Of a DNA stretch of 64,000 nt, positions 20,134-30,236 are shown piece by piece. This DNA is from Veillonellales bacterium (lineage in GTDB: Bacteria > Bacillota > Negativicutes > JAAYSF01). Under the pieces are notes generated by a model. That model ran no database searches and was not told the origin of the DNA. It saw only the letters and a program-made list of their open reading frames with translations. The translations under genes were made by a program, and so were the position numbers. The stretch lies in contig JBDKTO010000089.1 in assembly GCA_039680175.1 (NCBI GenBank), positions 1-64,000 on the forward strand, in the 5' to 3' direction. Every line of letters begins with the position of its first letter. The first letter of the stretch is position 1.

Positions 20134-20757
20134 ATGACTTCTGTGGAAATGACCGGTAAAACCATCGAAGAGGCGGTAGAACTAGCTCTGACAGAGCTTG
20201 GCGTTGGAGCGGATCGTGTTGACTATGAAGTTGTAGAGGAGCCTAATAAAGGGTTATTCGGCTTTATCGGCTGTAAGCCGGCTAAAGTCAGAGTAACGGT
20301 GAAGCCAATAGATTCGGTCGCTGTCGCCAGCGAGTTTTTACAGCAGATTTTTGAACAGATGAAGTTAACGGTAAAGATTGAAATCAGTAAGGATTCGGAT
20401 GGGGTTAAATTTGATTTAAGCGGTGCTGATTTAGGAATCTTGATTGGCAAACACGGTCAGACTCTGGATGCGCTGCAATATTTAACGAATTTAGCGGCCA
20501 ATCGGGATTCGGAGGAAAGAGTCCGCATTGTTTTGGATGTGGAAGATTACCGCAAACGTCGAACGGAAACGTTAAACCGGTTGGCGTACCGGCTGGCGGA
20601 AAAAGTAAAACGGTATGGCGATAAGATTGTGCTTGAGCCGATGAGTCCCCATGAACGGAAGATTATTCATATGGCGCTGCAGGATGACCATCGGGTTATG
20701 ACCTATAGCGAAGGGGACGAGCCGTATCGTAAAGTAGTGATTGCTTTAAAGCGATAA
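20134..20757 (+). CDS. jag: RNA-binding protein KhpB/Jag
   Basis: A 207-residue protein with the Jag N-terminal domain (TGKTIEEAVELALTELGVGADRVDYEVVEEPNKGLFGFIG), a KH domain (about 80-140, GILIGKHGQTLDALQYL) and an R3H domain (about 145-207). It lies 4 bp after yidC and is followed by a strong terminator. Confidence 0.95.
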   Translation: MTSVEMTGKTIEEAVELALTELGVGADRVDYEVVEEPNKGLFGFIGCKPAKVRVTVKPIDSVAVASEFLQQIFEQMKLTVKIEISKDSDGVKFDLSGADLGILIGKHGQTLDALQYLTNLAANRDSEERVRIVLDVEDYRKRRTETLNRLAYRLAEKVKRYGDKIVLEPMSPHERKIIHMALQDDHRVMTYSEGDEPYRKVVIALKR

Positions 20758-20805
20758 ATTCGCTTGTAACGGATTTGTGTAGTTTTGTTTATTTTGGCGT
20801 ATGCT

Positions 20806-20841
20806 AAAACCCAGTAATAATATTTATTATTACTGGGTTTT
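20806..20841 (+). terminator. strong terminator after jag
   Basis: A 17-bp perfect stem (AAAACCCAGTAATAATA and complement) with almost no loop ends in TTTT. It separates the rpmH-jag unit from mnmE. Confidence 0.85.
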
Positions 20842-20892
20842 GCCGCAGTTTCGGGCAGTCATTTGATTGTTACAGAACAGGAAGTGAATCAG

Positions 20893-22278
20893 GTGTTTGA
20901 GGAAGATACTATCAGTGCGATAGCTACGGCACCGGGAGAGGGCGGAATTGGCATTGTCCGGGTAAGCGGCCCTCAGGCGTTAGTTGTCGCCGACAGATTG
21001 TTTCGCGGGGTTAAAGGGAAGAAAGTGCAAGATATTGGATCGTACCAAGCGGCTTATGGACATATTGTTGATCCTCAGTCGGAAGCGTTCATTGATGAGG
21101 TGCTGCTTTTGGTGATGCGTTCTCCCCGGTCCTATACCCGGGAGGACGTGGTGGAAATACATTGCCATGGCGGGTCCGTACCCTTAAAAAATATTTTAAG
21201 GTTGACGCTGCTGACCGGTGCCCGACTGGCCGATCCGGGTGAGTTTACCAAGCGGGCTTTTTTAAATGGACGTCTTGATTTGACGCAGGCGGAAGCTGTT
21301 ATGGATGTCATCCGGGCGAAAACGGATTCTTCGCTGCGTATGGCTATGGGTCAATTGTCAGGCCGGTTATCCGCTGCGATTCACCGATTGCGCCATGAGA
21401 TTTTAGGCATGGTTGCCCATTTGGAAGCAGCGATTGATTTTCCGGAGGAAGATATTGAGGAATTGACGGCTGCTGAGACTGCCCGACAGGCAGCTGCTGT
21501 TTTAACCGATCTGGAGCGGTTGCTGGCAACCGCACAGACAGGCCGTATTTTGCGAGACGGTTTGGAAACGGTGATTATTGGCAAACCGAATGTGGGAAAA
21601 TCCAGTTTGTTAAATGCATTGCTGGGGGAAGAGCGGGCCATTGTTACTGATGTTCCGGGAACGACCCGGGATGTAATTGAAGAATATGTGAATATCCGCG
21701 GTGTACCCCTTAAGATCGTCGATACGGCTGGAATCAGGGAAACGGCTGATGTAGTAGAACAGCTGGGTGTGAAACGGGCCCGGCAGTTTGTTGCCAAAGC
21801 GGATCTGGTTTTGCTGCTCCTGGATGCGTCTCAGGCGTTATCAGTAGAAGATAAGGAGATATTAACTTTATTAAAGGGACGTCAGGCGGTGGTGCTGATT
21901 AATAAAAGTGATCTGCCTCAGGTTCTTGACTTGGCAACTGTTTCCGCTTTGGTGCCAAATCAGCAAATACTGTGGATTTCTGTTACGGCAGGCACGGGGC
22001 TGGATCAGCTGGAGCAGTGTATTGTGGATATGGTTTATGGGGGCCGGCTGCAGCAGGGAGAAGGAGGGTTTGTGAATAATCTGCGTCAGGCTGATTTACT
22101 GAGTCAGGCGCGGCAACATTTGCAGGATGTCCTAGCAGCGATTGATGCTGGTATGCCGCCGGACTGCATTGTTATTGATTTACGCGATGCCTGGGACAAG
22201 CTGGGGGAGATCACCGGCGATACTGTAGGCGAAGATATGATTCAGCAGATTTTTACCCGGTTTTGTATTGGTAAGTAG
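20893..22278 (+). CDS. mnmE: tRNA modification GTPase MnmE
   Basis: With MnmG it installs the carboxymethylaminomethyl group on wobble uridine of tRNAs. It has an N-terminal folate-binding domain (DTISAIATAPGEGGIGIVRVSG), a central G domain (GKPNVGKSSLLNAL, DTAGIRET, NKSD) and the C-terminal CIGK motif. The start is put at GTG 20893, which has AGGAAG at correct spacing and fits the usual short N-terminus. An upstream TTG at 20863 is possible but has no ribosome-binding site. Confidence 0.95.
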   Translation: MFEEDTISAIATAPGEGGIGIVRVSGPQALVVADRLFRGVKGKKVQDIGSYQAAYGHIVDPQSEAFIDEVLLLVMRSPRSYTREDVVEIHCHGGSVPLKNILRLTLLTGARLADPGEFTKRAFLNGRLDLTQAEAVMDVIRAKTDSSLRMAMGQLSGRLSAAIHRLRHEILGMVAHLEAAIDFPEEDIEELTAAETARQAAAVLTDLERLLATAQTGRILRDGLETVIIGKPNVGKSSLLNALLGEERAIVTDVPGTTRDVIEEYVNIRGVPLKIVDTAGIRETADVVEQLGVKRARQFVAKADLVLLLLDASQALSVEDKEILTLLKGRQAVVLINKSDLPQVLDLATVSALVPNQQILWISVTAGTGLDQLEQCIVDMVYGGRLQQGEGGFVNNLRQADLLSQARQHLQDVLAAIDAGMPPDCIVIDLRDAWDKLGEITGDTVGEDMIQQIFTRFCIGK

Positions 22279-22286
22279 GGAGATGA

Positions 22287-24173
22287 ATGGTTGTGTTTGT
22301 AGTAGGAACCTATGATGTGATTGTAATCGGCGCCGGCCATGCAGGCTGTGAGGCGGCTTTGGCTGCAGCCCGGCTGGGCTGTAAGACACTGCTGACAACA
22401 TTAAATATGGATAATATCGCCATGATGCCTTGTAATCCGGCTGTCGGCGGACCGGCGAAGGGCCATTTGGTAAGAGAAATCGACGCCTTGGGCGGCGAGA
22501 TGGGAATCAATACCGATAAAACGTGTCTGCAAATGCGAATGCTCAATACGGCAAAGGGTCCTGCGGTTCATTCCCTGCGGGCTCAGGCGGATAAAAAGGT
22601 CTATCAGGCTGCTATGAAAGAAACGGTGGAACGGCAGGATAATCTGGCGGTAAAGCAGCTGCTGGTAGACAATATTTTAGTGGAAAATGGTGCGGTAACC
22701 GGCATTCAGATTGAAACCGGGGAAGTATATCGCAGCCAGTGTGTAATTTTGGCTACTGGAACATATTTAGGGGGCAAGATCATTATCGGCGAAGTGGCTT
22801 ATACCGGCGGGCCCAATGGACAGCGGGCCGCATCAAAGCTTACTTCTTCGCTGCAGCAATTGGGCATCCGGCTGATGCGGTTTAAGACAGGAACGCCGGC
22901 CCGGGTTGACCGGCGTTCCCTGGATTTCGCCAGGATGATTATTCAACCGGGCGATGAGGAGATTCATAATTTTTCTTTTATGAGTGATATCGCGACTCGG
23001 GCTCAGGTCCCCTGCTGGCTGACATATACCAATGAAAAAACGCATGAAATTATTCGGGCAAATTTGCACCGGGCACCCATGTACACCGGGGTGATTGAAG
23101 GAGTGGGACCGAGGTATTGTCCCTCCATTGAGTCGAAAATTGTCCGCTTTGCCGAAAAAACGGCTCATCAGTTGTTCCTGGAGCCGGAAGGATTGCATAC
23201 TCAGGAGATGTATGTCCAGGGAATGTCCACCAGTCTGCCCATTGATGTTCAGTATGAATTTCTGCGGACAATTGCCGGATTGGAAAATGTGCAGATTATG
23301 CGTCCTGGCTATGCGATTGAATACGACTGCATTGATCCTACCCAGCTTTTCCCTTCCTTGGAATTCAAGCAGATTTCCGGCTTATTTTCCGCCGGTCAGT
23401 CTAATGGGACTTCCGGTTATGAGGAAGCGGCGGCTCAGGGGATTATTGCCGGCATTAATGCGGCTTTGACGGTATTGGGCCGGGAGCCGTTTGTCTTGTC
23501 CCGTTCCGATGCATACATTGGCGTTCTGATTGATGATTTGGTCACAAAAGGAACGAATGAGCCTTATCGGATCATGACATCCCGGGCGGAATACCGGCTG
23601 ATTTTGCGGCAGGATAATGCGGATCTGCGGCTGACGGAAAAGGGATGGCAGTTGGGACTGGTATCGGCGGAACGCTATCGGCGATTTACCGCCAAGCGGG
23701 AAGCCATTGAAAAGGTGCTGGCTGGATTAAGAAATACACCGGTTCTTCCCAGCGGGGAAGTTCAGGAAAAACTGGCATCTCTGGGATCAACGGAATTACG
23801 GACAGGCAGTACGCTGTATGATCTTCTGCGCCGGACGGAACTGAATTATAGTAAGTTAAAGGAACAATTTTCATTGCCTGATATACCGCCCTTTGTTCGG
23901 GAGCAGGTGGAAATTGCTATAAAATACGAGGGATATATTAAAAAGCAATTTGAGCAGGTGGAACGGGCGGCAAAATTGGAGATGAAACAGCTTCCCGCTG
24001 CTATGGATTATAGCCGGATCACCGGCTTGGGCTTGGAGGCGCGGGAGAAGCTGGCAAAGATTCGTCCTTTATCGGTAGGTCAGGCTGCCCGTATTTCCGG
24101 CGTATCACCGGCGGATATTGCCATTTTAATGGTGCATTTGGAGCAGCAGCGGCGCAGGGGGGAAGATGGATGA
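22287..24173 (+). CDS. mnmG: tRNA uridine-5-carboxymethylaminomethyl enzyme MnmG
   Basis: FAD- and folate-dependent partner of MnmE. The 628-residue protein begins with the dinucleotide-binding motif [21 protein letters not shown], has [23 protein letters not shown], and ends in the helical C-terminal domain ([17 protein letters not shown]). The start ATG 22287 follows AGTAGGGAG. Its stop overlaps rsmG by 4 nt. Confidence 0.97.
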   Translation: MVVFVVGTYDVIVIGAGHAGCEAALAAARLGCKTLLTTLNMDNIAMMPCNPAVGGPAKGHLVREIDALGGEMGINTDKTCLQMRMLNTAKGPAVHSLRAQADKKVYQAAMKETVERQDNLAVKQLLVDNILVENGAVTGIQIETGEVYRSQCVILATGTYLGGKIIIGEVAYTGGPNGQRAASKLTSSLQQLGIRLMRFKTGTPARVDRRSLDFARMIIQPGDEEIHNFSFMSDIATRAQVPCWLTYTNEKTHEIIRANLHRAPMYTGVIEGVGPRYCPSIESKIVRFAEKTAHQLFLEPEGLHTQEMYVQGMSTSLPIDVQYEFLRTIAGLENVQIMRPGYAIEYDCIDPTQLFPSLEFKQISGLFSAGQSNGTSGYEEAAAQGIIAGINAALTVLGREPFVLSRSDAYIGVLIDDLVTKGTNEPYRIMTSRAEYRLILRQDNADLRLTEKGWQLGLVSAERYRRFTAKREAIEKVLAGLRNTPVLPSGEVQEKLASLGSTELRTGSTLYDLLRRTELNYSKLKEQFSLPDIPPFVREQVEIAIKYEGYIKKQFEQVERAAKLEMKQLPAAMDYSRITGLGLEAREKLAKIRPLSVGQAARISGVSPADIAILMVHLEQQRRRGEDG

Positions 24174-24886
24174 ATTTTGCGGCAGAAATGAAGCAGGCGG
24201 CAATTCAATACGGTATGGTTCTCACGGCGGCTCAGCAGCAAGCTTTTGCCTCCTATTTTGAGCTGCTGGTGGAATGGAATGGGAAAATGAATTTGACAGC
24301 CATTACAGCACCCAAGGAAGTTGCGGTTAAACATATGATTGATTCTTTGTCTTGTTATCACGAAAAATATTTTCCAACTGACTGTAAGGTGATTGATGTG
24401 GGGACAGGAGCCGGATTTCCCGGTCTGCCTCTTAAAATTTTTCGTCCGGACATTACATTGACTTTATTGGATTCCCTCAATAAACGGCTGCTATTTTTAC
24501 AGGCAGTTGTGGATCGTTTGCAGCTGTCTCAGGTTCGACTGCTTCATAGCCGGGCTGAAGATGCCGCCAGGGAAAAATTTCTGCGAGAACAATATCAGAT
24601 TGCGGTTTCCCGGGCTGTTGCCAGATTGAACGTTCTTTGCGAGTTATGTCTGCCTTTTGTGGCGCCGGGCGGTTATTTTATTGCTTTAAAGGGTGCCCGT
24701 TTTCGGGAAGAAGTGGCGGAGGCGAAGGGGGCAATAGCCTTATTGGGCGGTGAGGTCGCAGACGTTTATCCTGTCAAGCTGCCGGAGACGGAGGATGTTC
24801 GCGCCGTTATTTATATTAAAAAACAACGAAATTCACCGCTACAGTATCCTCGAAAAGCGGGAATTCCCGAAAAAAAACCATTATAA
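24170..24886 (+). CDS. rsmG: 16S rRNA m7G527 methyltransferase RsmG
   Basis: Methylates G527 of 16S rRNA using S-adenosylmethionine. The 238-residue protein has the SAM motif [17 protein letters not shown] near residue 75 and the family segment [20 protein letters not shown]. It overlaps mnmG (ATGA). The following 215 bp up to noc hold no clear feature. Confidence 0.96.
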   Translation: MNFAAEMKQAAIQYGMVLTAAQQQAFASYFELLVEWNGKMNLTAITAPKEVAVKHMIDSLSCYHEKYFPTDCKVIDVGTGAGFPGLPLKIFRPDITLTLLDSLNKRLLFLQAVVDRLQLSQVRLLHSRAEDAAREKFLREQYQIAVSRAVARLNVLCELCLPFVAPGGYFIALKGARFREEVAEAKGAIALLGGEVADVYPVKLPETEDVRAVIYIKKQRNSPLQYPRKAGIPEKKPL

Positions 24887-25100
24887 TTTCCATTTATTGG
24901 AGGAATTTATCGATTCGATGCCGAACATTTATAATATAAAAATTTGTGTAACCATTATTTTTTGCCAAGTGCTATGCGTCATAAACCGGAAAGGCGCCAG
25001 CGGTTTTGCTTATAAATTTTGCGCCAGATTACCGGGTATGGTATAGTTATGTGTGCAGGTGAATTTTTTGATTGTGATTTTGGGTTAAGGCGGTGTTCGG

Positions 25101-26024
25101 ATGAAGAATATAGCCAGATTATTAGGCTTTGGCGAGGAGAAGGTCGAGAAACTTCATTTGCCGGAAACGGAGGCTGTTGCTGCTGGTATTGGTGAGACTG
25201 CGGCAGATGCAGCTGTTGAGGAGGCTATGGCTGACAGCGAGATACAGTATATAGTCATTGATTCTATTGTGCCAAATCCTTTTCAGCCTCGCAAGACTTT
25301 TAATGAGGAATCCCTGCAGGAATTGTCGTTATCCATTCAACAGTATGGTGTGATTCAGCCGCTGCTGGTACGGCAAACGACGGCAGGCTTTGAACTGGTT
25401 GCCGGTGAACGGCGGCTGCGGGCATCGAAGCTGGCCGGATTAAATGAAGTTCCTGTAATTGTAAAAGAACTAACTGATAAAGAAATGGCCGAACTAGCTA
25501 TGATTGAAAATTTGCAGCGGGAAGATCTCCATTACCTGGAGGAAGCGGAAGGATTTCAGAAGTTAATTGCGAATTTTGGTTTTACTCAGGAAGAATTGGC
25601 TCATCGGGTTGGCAAAAATCAATCCACTATCGCCAATAAGCTGCGGCTGTTAAAATTGGCGCCGCAGGTTCGGGACATCCTTGCGGCTGAAAATCTGACT
25701 GAGCGCCATGCCCGTTCGCTGTTGAAACTTGAGGATACAAAGCTTCAGCTGGAGGTTTTACATACGGTTCGGGAAAAAGGACTCAATGTCCGGGAGACAG
25801 AGGGATTGATTGAGGATATTGTTACGAATATTTCCCGGGAAATCGAAAAGGAAAATACTCCGCGGCAAAATGTGGTTAAGGTTATTAAAGATGTACGAAT
25901 TTTTTTAAATAGTATTAATAAAGTAGTGGCGGAAATGAAAAAAGCAGGATTGAGGATAAAAGTCAGGCAGGAACAAGATGATCAATTTATTACGCTTACG
26001 ATGAAGATTCCCAAACGAAAGTAG
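25101..26024 (+). CDS. noc: nucleoid occlusion protein Noc (ParB-like)
   Basis: ParB-family CTPase clamp that coats the chromosome away from the terminus and blocks division over it. The 307-residue protein has an amphipathic N-terminus (MKNIARLLGFGEEK, the membrane-binding helix in Noc), the ParB catalytic box (IVPNPFQPRKTF, VAGERRLRASKLAG, AMIENLQREDLHYLEEA), a helix-turn-helix (TQEELAHRVGKNQSTIANKLRLL) and a dimer domain. It is distinguished from ParB by its position after rsmG and by the Noc site inside its own gene. The ribosome-binding site is weak. Confidence 0.9.
   Translation: MKNIARLLGFGEEKVEKLHLPETEAVAAGIGETAADAAVEEAMADSEIQYIVIDSIVPNPFQPRKTFNEESLQELSLSIQQYGVIQPLLVRQTTAGFELVAGERRLRASKLAGLNEVPVIVKELTDKEMAELAMIENLQREDLHYLEEAEGFQKLIANFGFTQEELAHRVGKNQSTIANKLRLLKLAPQVRDILAAENLTERHARSLLKLEDTKLQLEVLHTVREKGLNVRETEGLIEDIVTNISREIEKENTPRQNVVKVIKDVRIFLNSINKVVAEMKKAGLRIKVRQEQDDQFITLTMKIPKRK
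25830..25843. other. Noc-binding site inside noc
   Basis: A perfect 14-bp palindrome ATTTCCCGGGAAAT, identical to the published Noc binding consensus, lies within the noc reading frame. Noc bound here would spread from its own gene, and may autoregulate. Confidence 0.8.
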
Positions 26025-26114
26025 CTAATGTTTGTATTTTCTGATTGAAAAAATGGGGTTGACTGGTTTTAAAGAGCAAGCAGAAGAAAACATAGTTGTA
26101 AAATGGCTGATAGT

Positions 26115-26160
26115 AAAAGGGGCTGCCCTTTGTCTCTTGAGACGAAGGGCAGCCCTTTTC
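26115..26160. terminator. bidirectional terminator between noc and metH
   Basis: A GC-rich stem GGCTGCCCTTTGTCTC / GAGACGAAGGGCAGCC (one mismatch) flanked by A-run and T-run separates these convergent genes. Confidence 0.85.
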
Positions 26161-26223
26161 CAGTGCAAAATCACCTGGTTGAGCAGGCAATAATACTGCA
26201 AAAAGCTCGCAAGGTGCTATACT

Positions 26224-26258
26224 GAGCTATGAGCTATGAGCTATGAGCTATGAGCTAT
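26224..26258. repeat. heptamer tandem repeat (GAGCTAT)5
   Basis: Five perfect copies of GAGCTAT, the last overlapping the metH stop codon (TAG, 26257-26255). Slippage here would alter only the 3' flank of metH. Confidence 0.9.
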
Positions 26259-28642
26259 GACTCGCTTTCCATCAAGATCTTAGCTTTCGTAATGGCTTCA
26301 ATCCCATTAGCGGCATAGGCGTTAGCACCGGCCTGAGCGGCGTATTCAGCAGTTAGTACGGCCCCGCCTACCAAAATACGGGCTTTGCAGCCGCTTGTTT
26401 TTAGTTGATTAATGGTGATGTCAATTTGCGGCATAGTGGTGGTCATTAAAGCGCAGAGACCGATAATGTCTGCCTGACAGCGGGTTGCTGCCTTTACGAT
26501 GTTTTCCGGTGTGACATCTTTGCCCAAGTCAATGACTTCAAAGCCGCTGTTTTCCAACAGAGCGGCTACGATGTTTTTTCCTAAGTCATGAATATCTCCT
26601 TTTACTGTGGCCAACACAACTTTACCGGCGGTAGCGTTTTTTTGCGCTGGTAAAATTTCTTTAATAGTTTGGAAAGCGGCTCGCATGGTTTCGGCAGACA
26701 GCAGGACTTGGGGAAGGTAGCAGCGGCCGGCGCCAAAGGCTTGACCGATTTCATTCATCGCGGCGGTCAGACCTTTTTGGGTGATGTCGTTGGCGGGATA
26801 ACCCTGTTTTAATGCTTGTTTTATTAAAGGAATGACGGCTGCCTTTTCGCCTTGTATGACAGTTTCCCGGATTTCGGCTAGAATATCTTTGTTCGTTCTT
26901 TTTTTCCCTGTGCTCGGCTGGAGAGGGGCGCCGGCGGCAGCAAAGGATAAACTGTAATTCCGGCCATTGATATCATAGCCTAAGAGAACGGCTGCAGCGG
27001 ATAGCACATCCTGCATTAGCTGGTTATAGGGATTGAGGATAGGGGCATCCAGACCGGAAGCCAGTGCCATGGCGCAAAAAGTGCTGTTAATAATTTCCCG
27101 GCGGGGGAGGCCATAGGAGATATTGCTTAATCCCATTGTCGCCGGATAACCGAAATATTTCCGGTAAAGTTTTAAAGTCTCCAGTGTTTCGGCTGCGGCT
27201 GTATTGTCGGCGGCTACGGTCAGCACTAGGGCATCCAGGATAAAATCCTGGGGCCGCAAACCGGCTGACAGGGCAGCATGGATAATCTGCCGCATGACAG
27301 CAACCCGTTCACCTGCCGTGGCGGGGATGCCGCTTGGGGAGACAGGCAGGCATAATATGGCGGCGCCATATTTTTTTGCCAGCGGCAGAAAGTTGGTCAA
27401 TCGCTCCGGTTCAGCACTGACTGAGTTGATGAGCGCCCGGCCGGGATAGGCTCTTAAGCCTGCTTCCAGGGCTGCCGGATCGCTTGTATCAATGGAGAGT
27501 GGTGCATCCACCAGCATGGATAATTCCTCGATAGCCTGTTTCATGGCGGCCGCCTGGTCAATTCCCGGCACACCCATGTTTACATCCAGGATCGAGGCAC
27601 CGGCTTTTATTTGTGCCAGGGCTTCTTTTTTTACGGCAATAAGCTGCCGGGATTGAATGTCGGCGGACAAAGCTTTTCGTCCGGTGGGATTGATGCGTTC
27701 ACCGATGATGGTCTTGGGCAGTCCGGGACCGATGGATACTGTTTTGCTGCGGCTGGTTAGAGCAGTATGCTTTGTGAGGGTGATGGGTTGCTGTGGCCGT
27801 GATATTGTTCCGTTCAGAGCGTGATGCATTGCGTTGATATGCTGCGGTGTTGTGCCGCAGCAGCCGCCAATATAGCTTGCGCCGGCATTTGCCAGTTTAG
27901 GTGCCCAGACGGCCAGATCGGCGGGGGTCATGGGGAATTCGGTTTGGCCGTTAATGAGCCGTGGCATTCCGGCATTTGGCTGAACACTAATCGGGCGGTG
28001 GCAGGATTGGGTCAGAGTCGAAACAATAGGCAGCAGCTGAGCCGGGCCTAAAGAGCAATTGGCGCCGATAATGTCTGCTCCCATTGCTTCCAGGATGATA
28101 GCTGCGGTTTCGGGATCGGTTCCGGTTACAGTTCGGCCATCCTCGCCAAAGGATAATTGGCAAATTACCGGAGTATCGGATATGGATTTTGCTGCCAGCA
28201 GAGCAGCACGCATTTCTTGAATATCAATGATGGTTTCAATAATAATAAAATCAACACCGGCTTTGGTCAGTGCGGTAATTTGTTCTGTGTAGACTTCGAC
28301 CGCCAGATCAAAGGCTAAATCACCAAGGGGAGATATAAACCGGCCGGTTGGTCCGACGGAACCGGCTATCTTTGTATTTCTTCCGGCAGCAGCACGGGCT
28401 GCTTTTACTCCGGCGGCAGTAAGCAGCGGGACTTTGTTGGCAAGTCCGTAGTGGTTTAATTTGATCCGGTTGGCACCGAAGGTATTTGTTTCAATAATGT
28501 CGGCGCCATTTTCAATATATTGCCGGTGGATATTGGTTACGGCGGCGGGGTTGTCAATATTCAGGGTTTCCGGGCAGGCTCCCGGCTGCAGGCCGGCTTG
28601 CTGCAGCATTGTGCCCATGGCACCGTCAAAAATTGTAATCAT
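26255..28642 (-). CDS. metH: B12-dependent methionine synthase, without activation domain
   Basis: Makes methionine from homocysteine with methyl-tetrahydrofolate. From ATG 28642 (795 aa) the order is: homocysteine-binding domain (1-290, zinc cysteines in IGANCS and GGCCGTTP), pterin-binding domain (about 310-570, TIIGERINPTGRK), cobalamin cap and B12-binding domain (about 580-795, VKGDIHDLGKNIV). The C-terminal reactivation domain of the long E. coli type is missing and supplied by the adjacent gene. That gene's stop overlaps this start by 4 nt. Confidence 0.93.
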   Translation of the reverse strand: MITIFDGAMGTMLQQAGLQPGACPETLNIDNPAAVTNIHRQYIENGADIIETNTFGANRIKLNHYGLANKVPLLTAAGVKAARAAAGRNTKIAGSVGPTGRFISPLGDLAFDLAVEVYTEQITALTKAGVDFIIIETIIDIQEMRAALLAAKSISDTPVICQLSFGEDGRTVTGTDPETAAIILEAMGADIIGANCSLGPAQLLPIVSTLTQSCHRPISVQPNAGMPRLINGQTEFPMTPADLAVWAPKLANAGASYIGGCCGTTPQHINAMHHALNGTISRPQQPITLTKHTALTSRSKTVSIGPGLPKTIIGERINPTGRKALSADIQSRQLIAVKKEALAQIKAGASILDVNMGVPGIDQAAAMKQAIEELSMLVDAPLSIDTSDPAALEAGLRAYPGRALINSVSAEPERLTNFLPLAKKYGAAILCLPVSPSGIPATAGERVAVMRQIIHAALSAGLRPQDFILDALVLTVAADNTAAAETLETLKLYRKYFGYPATMGLSNISYGLPRREIINSTFCAMALASGLDAPILNPYNQLMQDVLSAAAVLLGYDINGRNYSLSFAAAGAPLQPSTGKKRTNKDILAEIRETVIQGEKAAVIPLIKQALKQGYPANDITQKGLTAAMNEIGQAFGAGRCYLPQVLLSAETMRAAFQTIKEILPAQKNATAGKVVLATVKGDIHDLGKNIVAALLENSGFEVIDLGKDVTPENIVKAATRCQADIIGLCALMTTTMPQIDITINQLKTSGCKARILVGGAVLTAEYAAQAGANAYAANGIEAITKAKILMESES

Positions 28643-29334
28643 CGTTCTGTGAACTCCTTTCGGGCGAAACAATTAGTTTTATTGCAGTTGCTGCAGTTGT
28701 TATCGCTAGTATAGCAAGATAATAGGTGAGTCTCATCTGCCGGTTTTAGGCCGATGATTGCTGTAACGGATTTACGGGGCAGCAGCATGCAGCGTTCGGT
28801 TGTAGTAATGCCTATTGTTTGTTGTTGGGCCAGTGATAAGATATAAGGCTGAACGGTAATATTCCAATCGCCATAACCGGGACTAAAGCGGCGCAGTGTC
28901 GTAAGTCCCTGACCGGCTGCTTGCCGAGTAATAAGTTTGTTTAATTGGTCGGCGGCACTTTCTACGGCTACAGTGCCTGCGGCATCAAGCAAGAGACCGG
29001 CGGTATATTCTCCGTTGCTGAAATTTTGTGTAACTTGTTGTTCCAGCGCCGGACCGATAGTAACCGCCAGAATAGCAACGGCGGTAGCCGATGCCAGGTG
29101 GGAACAGATACTGGCTCCCGTTAATTTTAAAGGGGAATCCGCCAGGATCATTCCGGTTGCGGCATCATAATCGTAATTTTGCCAGCAGCCTTTTGGTTGT
29201 GACAGAATATGACCTTGATTGCAGGCTTCCGACAATAATGATTCAGGGAAATAATTGGGTTTTTTTGTCAATCCAGCATAGCGCAGCAGTTCCGCTCTGT
29301 TGATTCCCGTCAGCCGGGCGTTAAATATTGCCAT
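28639..29334 (-). CDS. stand-alone methionine synthase activation protein
   Basis: A 231-residue protein similar to the activation domain of MetH (RFSPGYGDWNI, LPRKSVTAIIG), ending with a cysteine cluster NCSNCNKTNC that could bind metal or an iron-sulfur centre. The start is ATG 29334 after GGAGG. It presumably reductively methylates inactive cob(II)alamin on MetH using SAM. It is the first gene of the two-gene leftward operon. Confidence 0.88.
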   Translation of the reverse strand: MAIFNARLTGINRAELLRYAGLTKKPNYFPESLLSEACNQGHILSQPKGCWQNYDYDAATGMILADSPLKLTGASICSHLASATAVAILAVTIGPALEQQVTQNFSNGEYTAGLLLDAAGTVAVESAADQLNKLITRQAAGQGLTTLRRFSPGYGDWNITVQPYILSLAQQQTIGITTTERCMLLPRKSVTAIIGLKPADETHLLSCYTSDNNCSNCNKTNCFARKEFTER

Positions 29335-29474
29335 GGTTACTCCTCCGTTACTATAGGTAAGCAAATTATAGCATTATTTCGTTCTGATGTTAATGATATC
29401 TTAAATTGGCAGGAATATTAAAAACGGGTGTGGAATGTTTAGTTTTAGTTATGTAGGAATACGAGGTGGAACTT

Positions 29475-30236
29475 TTGGTAAAAGTAATTGCAATTGCCAA
29501 TCAAAAAGGTGGTGTAGGTAAAACAACCACAGCGGTAAATCTAAGTTCATGTCTGGCGGAACTAGGGAAAAAGGTATTGCTGGTCGATATCGATCCTCAG
29601 GGGAACTCGACCAGCGGTTTTGGCATTGATAAAGCGAAAATCAAGCGGTGCGTCTATGATACTCTGGTCAATGATGTTCCGGCAGAGTCGGTTAAACTGA
29701 CTACCGCTATTGATCAGCTTGAGTTATTGCCGGCAACGATTCAACTGGCTGGTGCCGAAATTGAATTGGTGTCGATTATGTCCCGGGAGACCAAGTTAAA
29801 GCGGGCATTGGATAAAATCAAATATAATTATGATTTTGTCATCATTGACTGTCCGCCGTCTTTAGGGCTGCTGACGATTAACTCGTTAACAGCGGCAAAT
29901 TCCGTATTGGTTCCCATTCAATGTGAATTTTATGCTCTGGAAGGATTGTCTCAACTCATGAAAACGGTATCGTTGGTGCAAAGAAACCTAAATCCGGCCC
30001 TTACTTTGGAAGGGGTTGTACTGACAATGTTTGATGCCAGGACGAATCTTTCCATTCAAGTGGTGGATGAGGTAAAAAATCATTTCCGTCATAAGGTATA
30101 TCAAACCATTATTCCCCGTAATGTACGGTTAAGTGAAGCTCCCAGTCACGGACAGCCGGTAATAAAATACGATCCAAAATCGAAGGGGGCGGAAGTATAT
30201 TTTGATTTAGCGAGAGAGGTGATTGGTGATGAATAA
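29475..30236 (+). CDS. parA: chromosome partitioning ATPase ParA/Soj
   Basis: Deviant-Walker ATPase that moves origin regions and, as Soj, controls DnaA. It starts VKVIAIANQKGGVGKTTTAVNLSS and has DIDPQGNSTSGFG and IIDCPPSLGLLT. The TTG at 29475 fits both the GAGGTGG ribosome-binding site and the usual N-terminus; a GTG at 29466 lies inside that site. It overlaps parB by 8 bp. Confidence 0.96.
   Translation: MVKVIAIANQKGGVGKTTTAVNLSSCLAELGKKVLLVDIDPQGNSTSGFGIDKAKIKRCVYDTLVNDVPAESVKLTTAIDQLELLPATIQLAGAEIELVSIMSRETKLKRALDKIKYNYDFVIIDCPPSLGLLTINSLTAANSVLVPIQCEFYALEGLSQLMKTVSLVQRNLNPALTLEGVVLTMFDARTNLSIQVVDEVKNHFRHKVYQTIIPRNVRLSEAPSHGQPVIKYDPKSKGAEVYFDLAREVIGDE

Noticed and set aside
23095-23469. 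124-codon alternative frame inside mnmG
   Set aside because: Shadow of the conserved mnmG gene with no independent signals.
28643-29475. SAM or cobalamin riboswitch in front of the methionine synthase operon
   Set aside because: The intergenic region 29335-29474 is only about 140 bp and shows none of the conserved boxes of either class.
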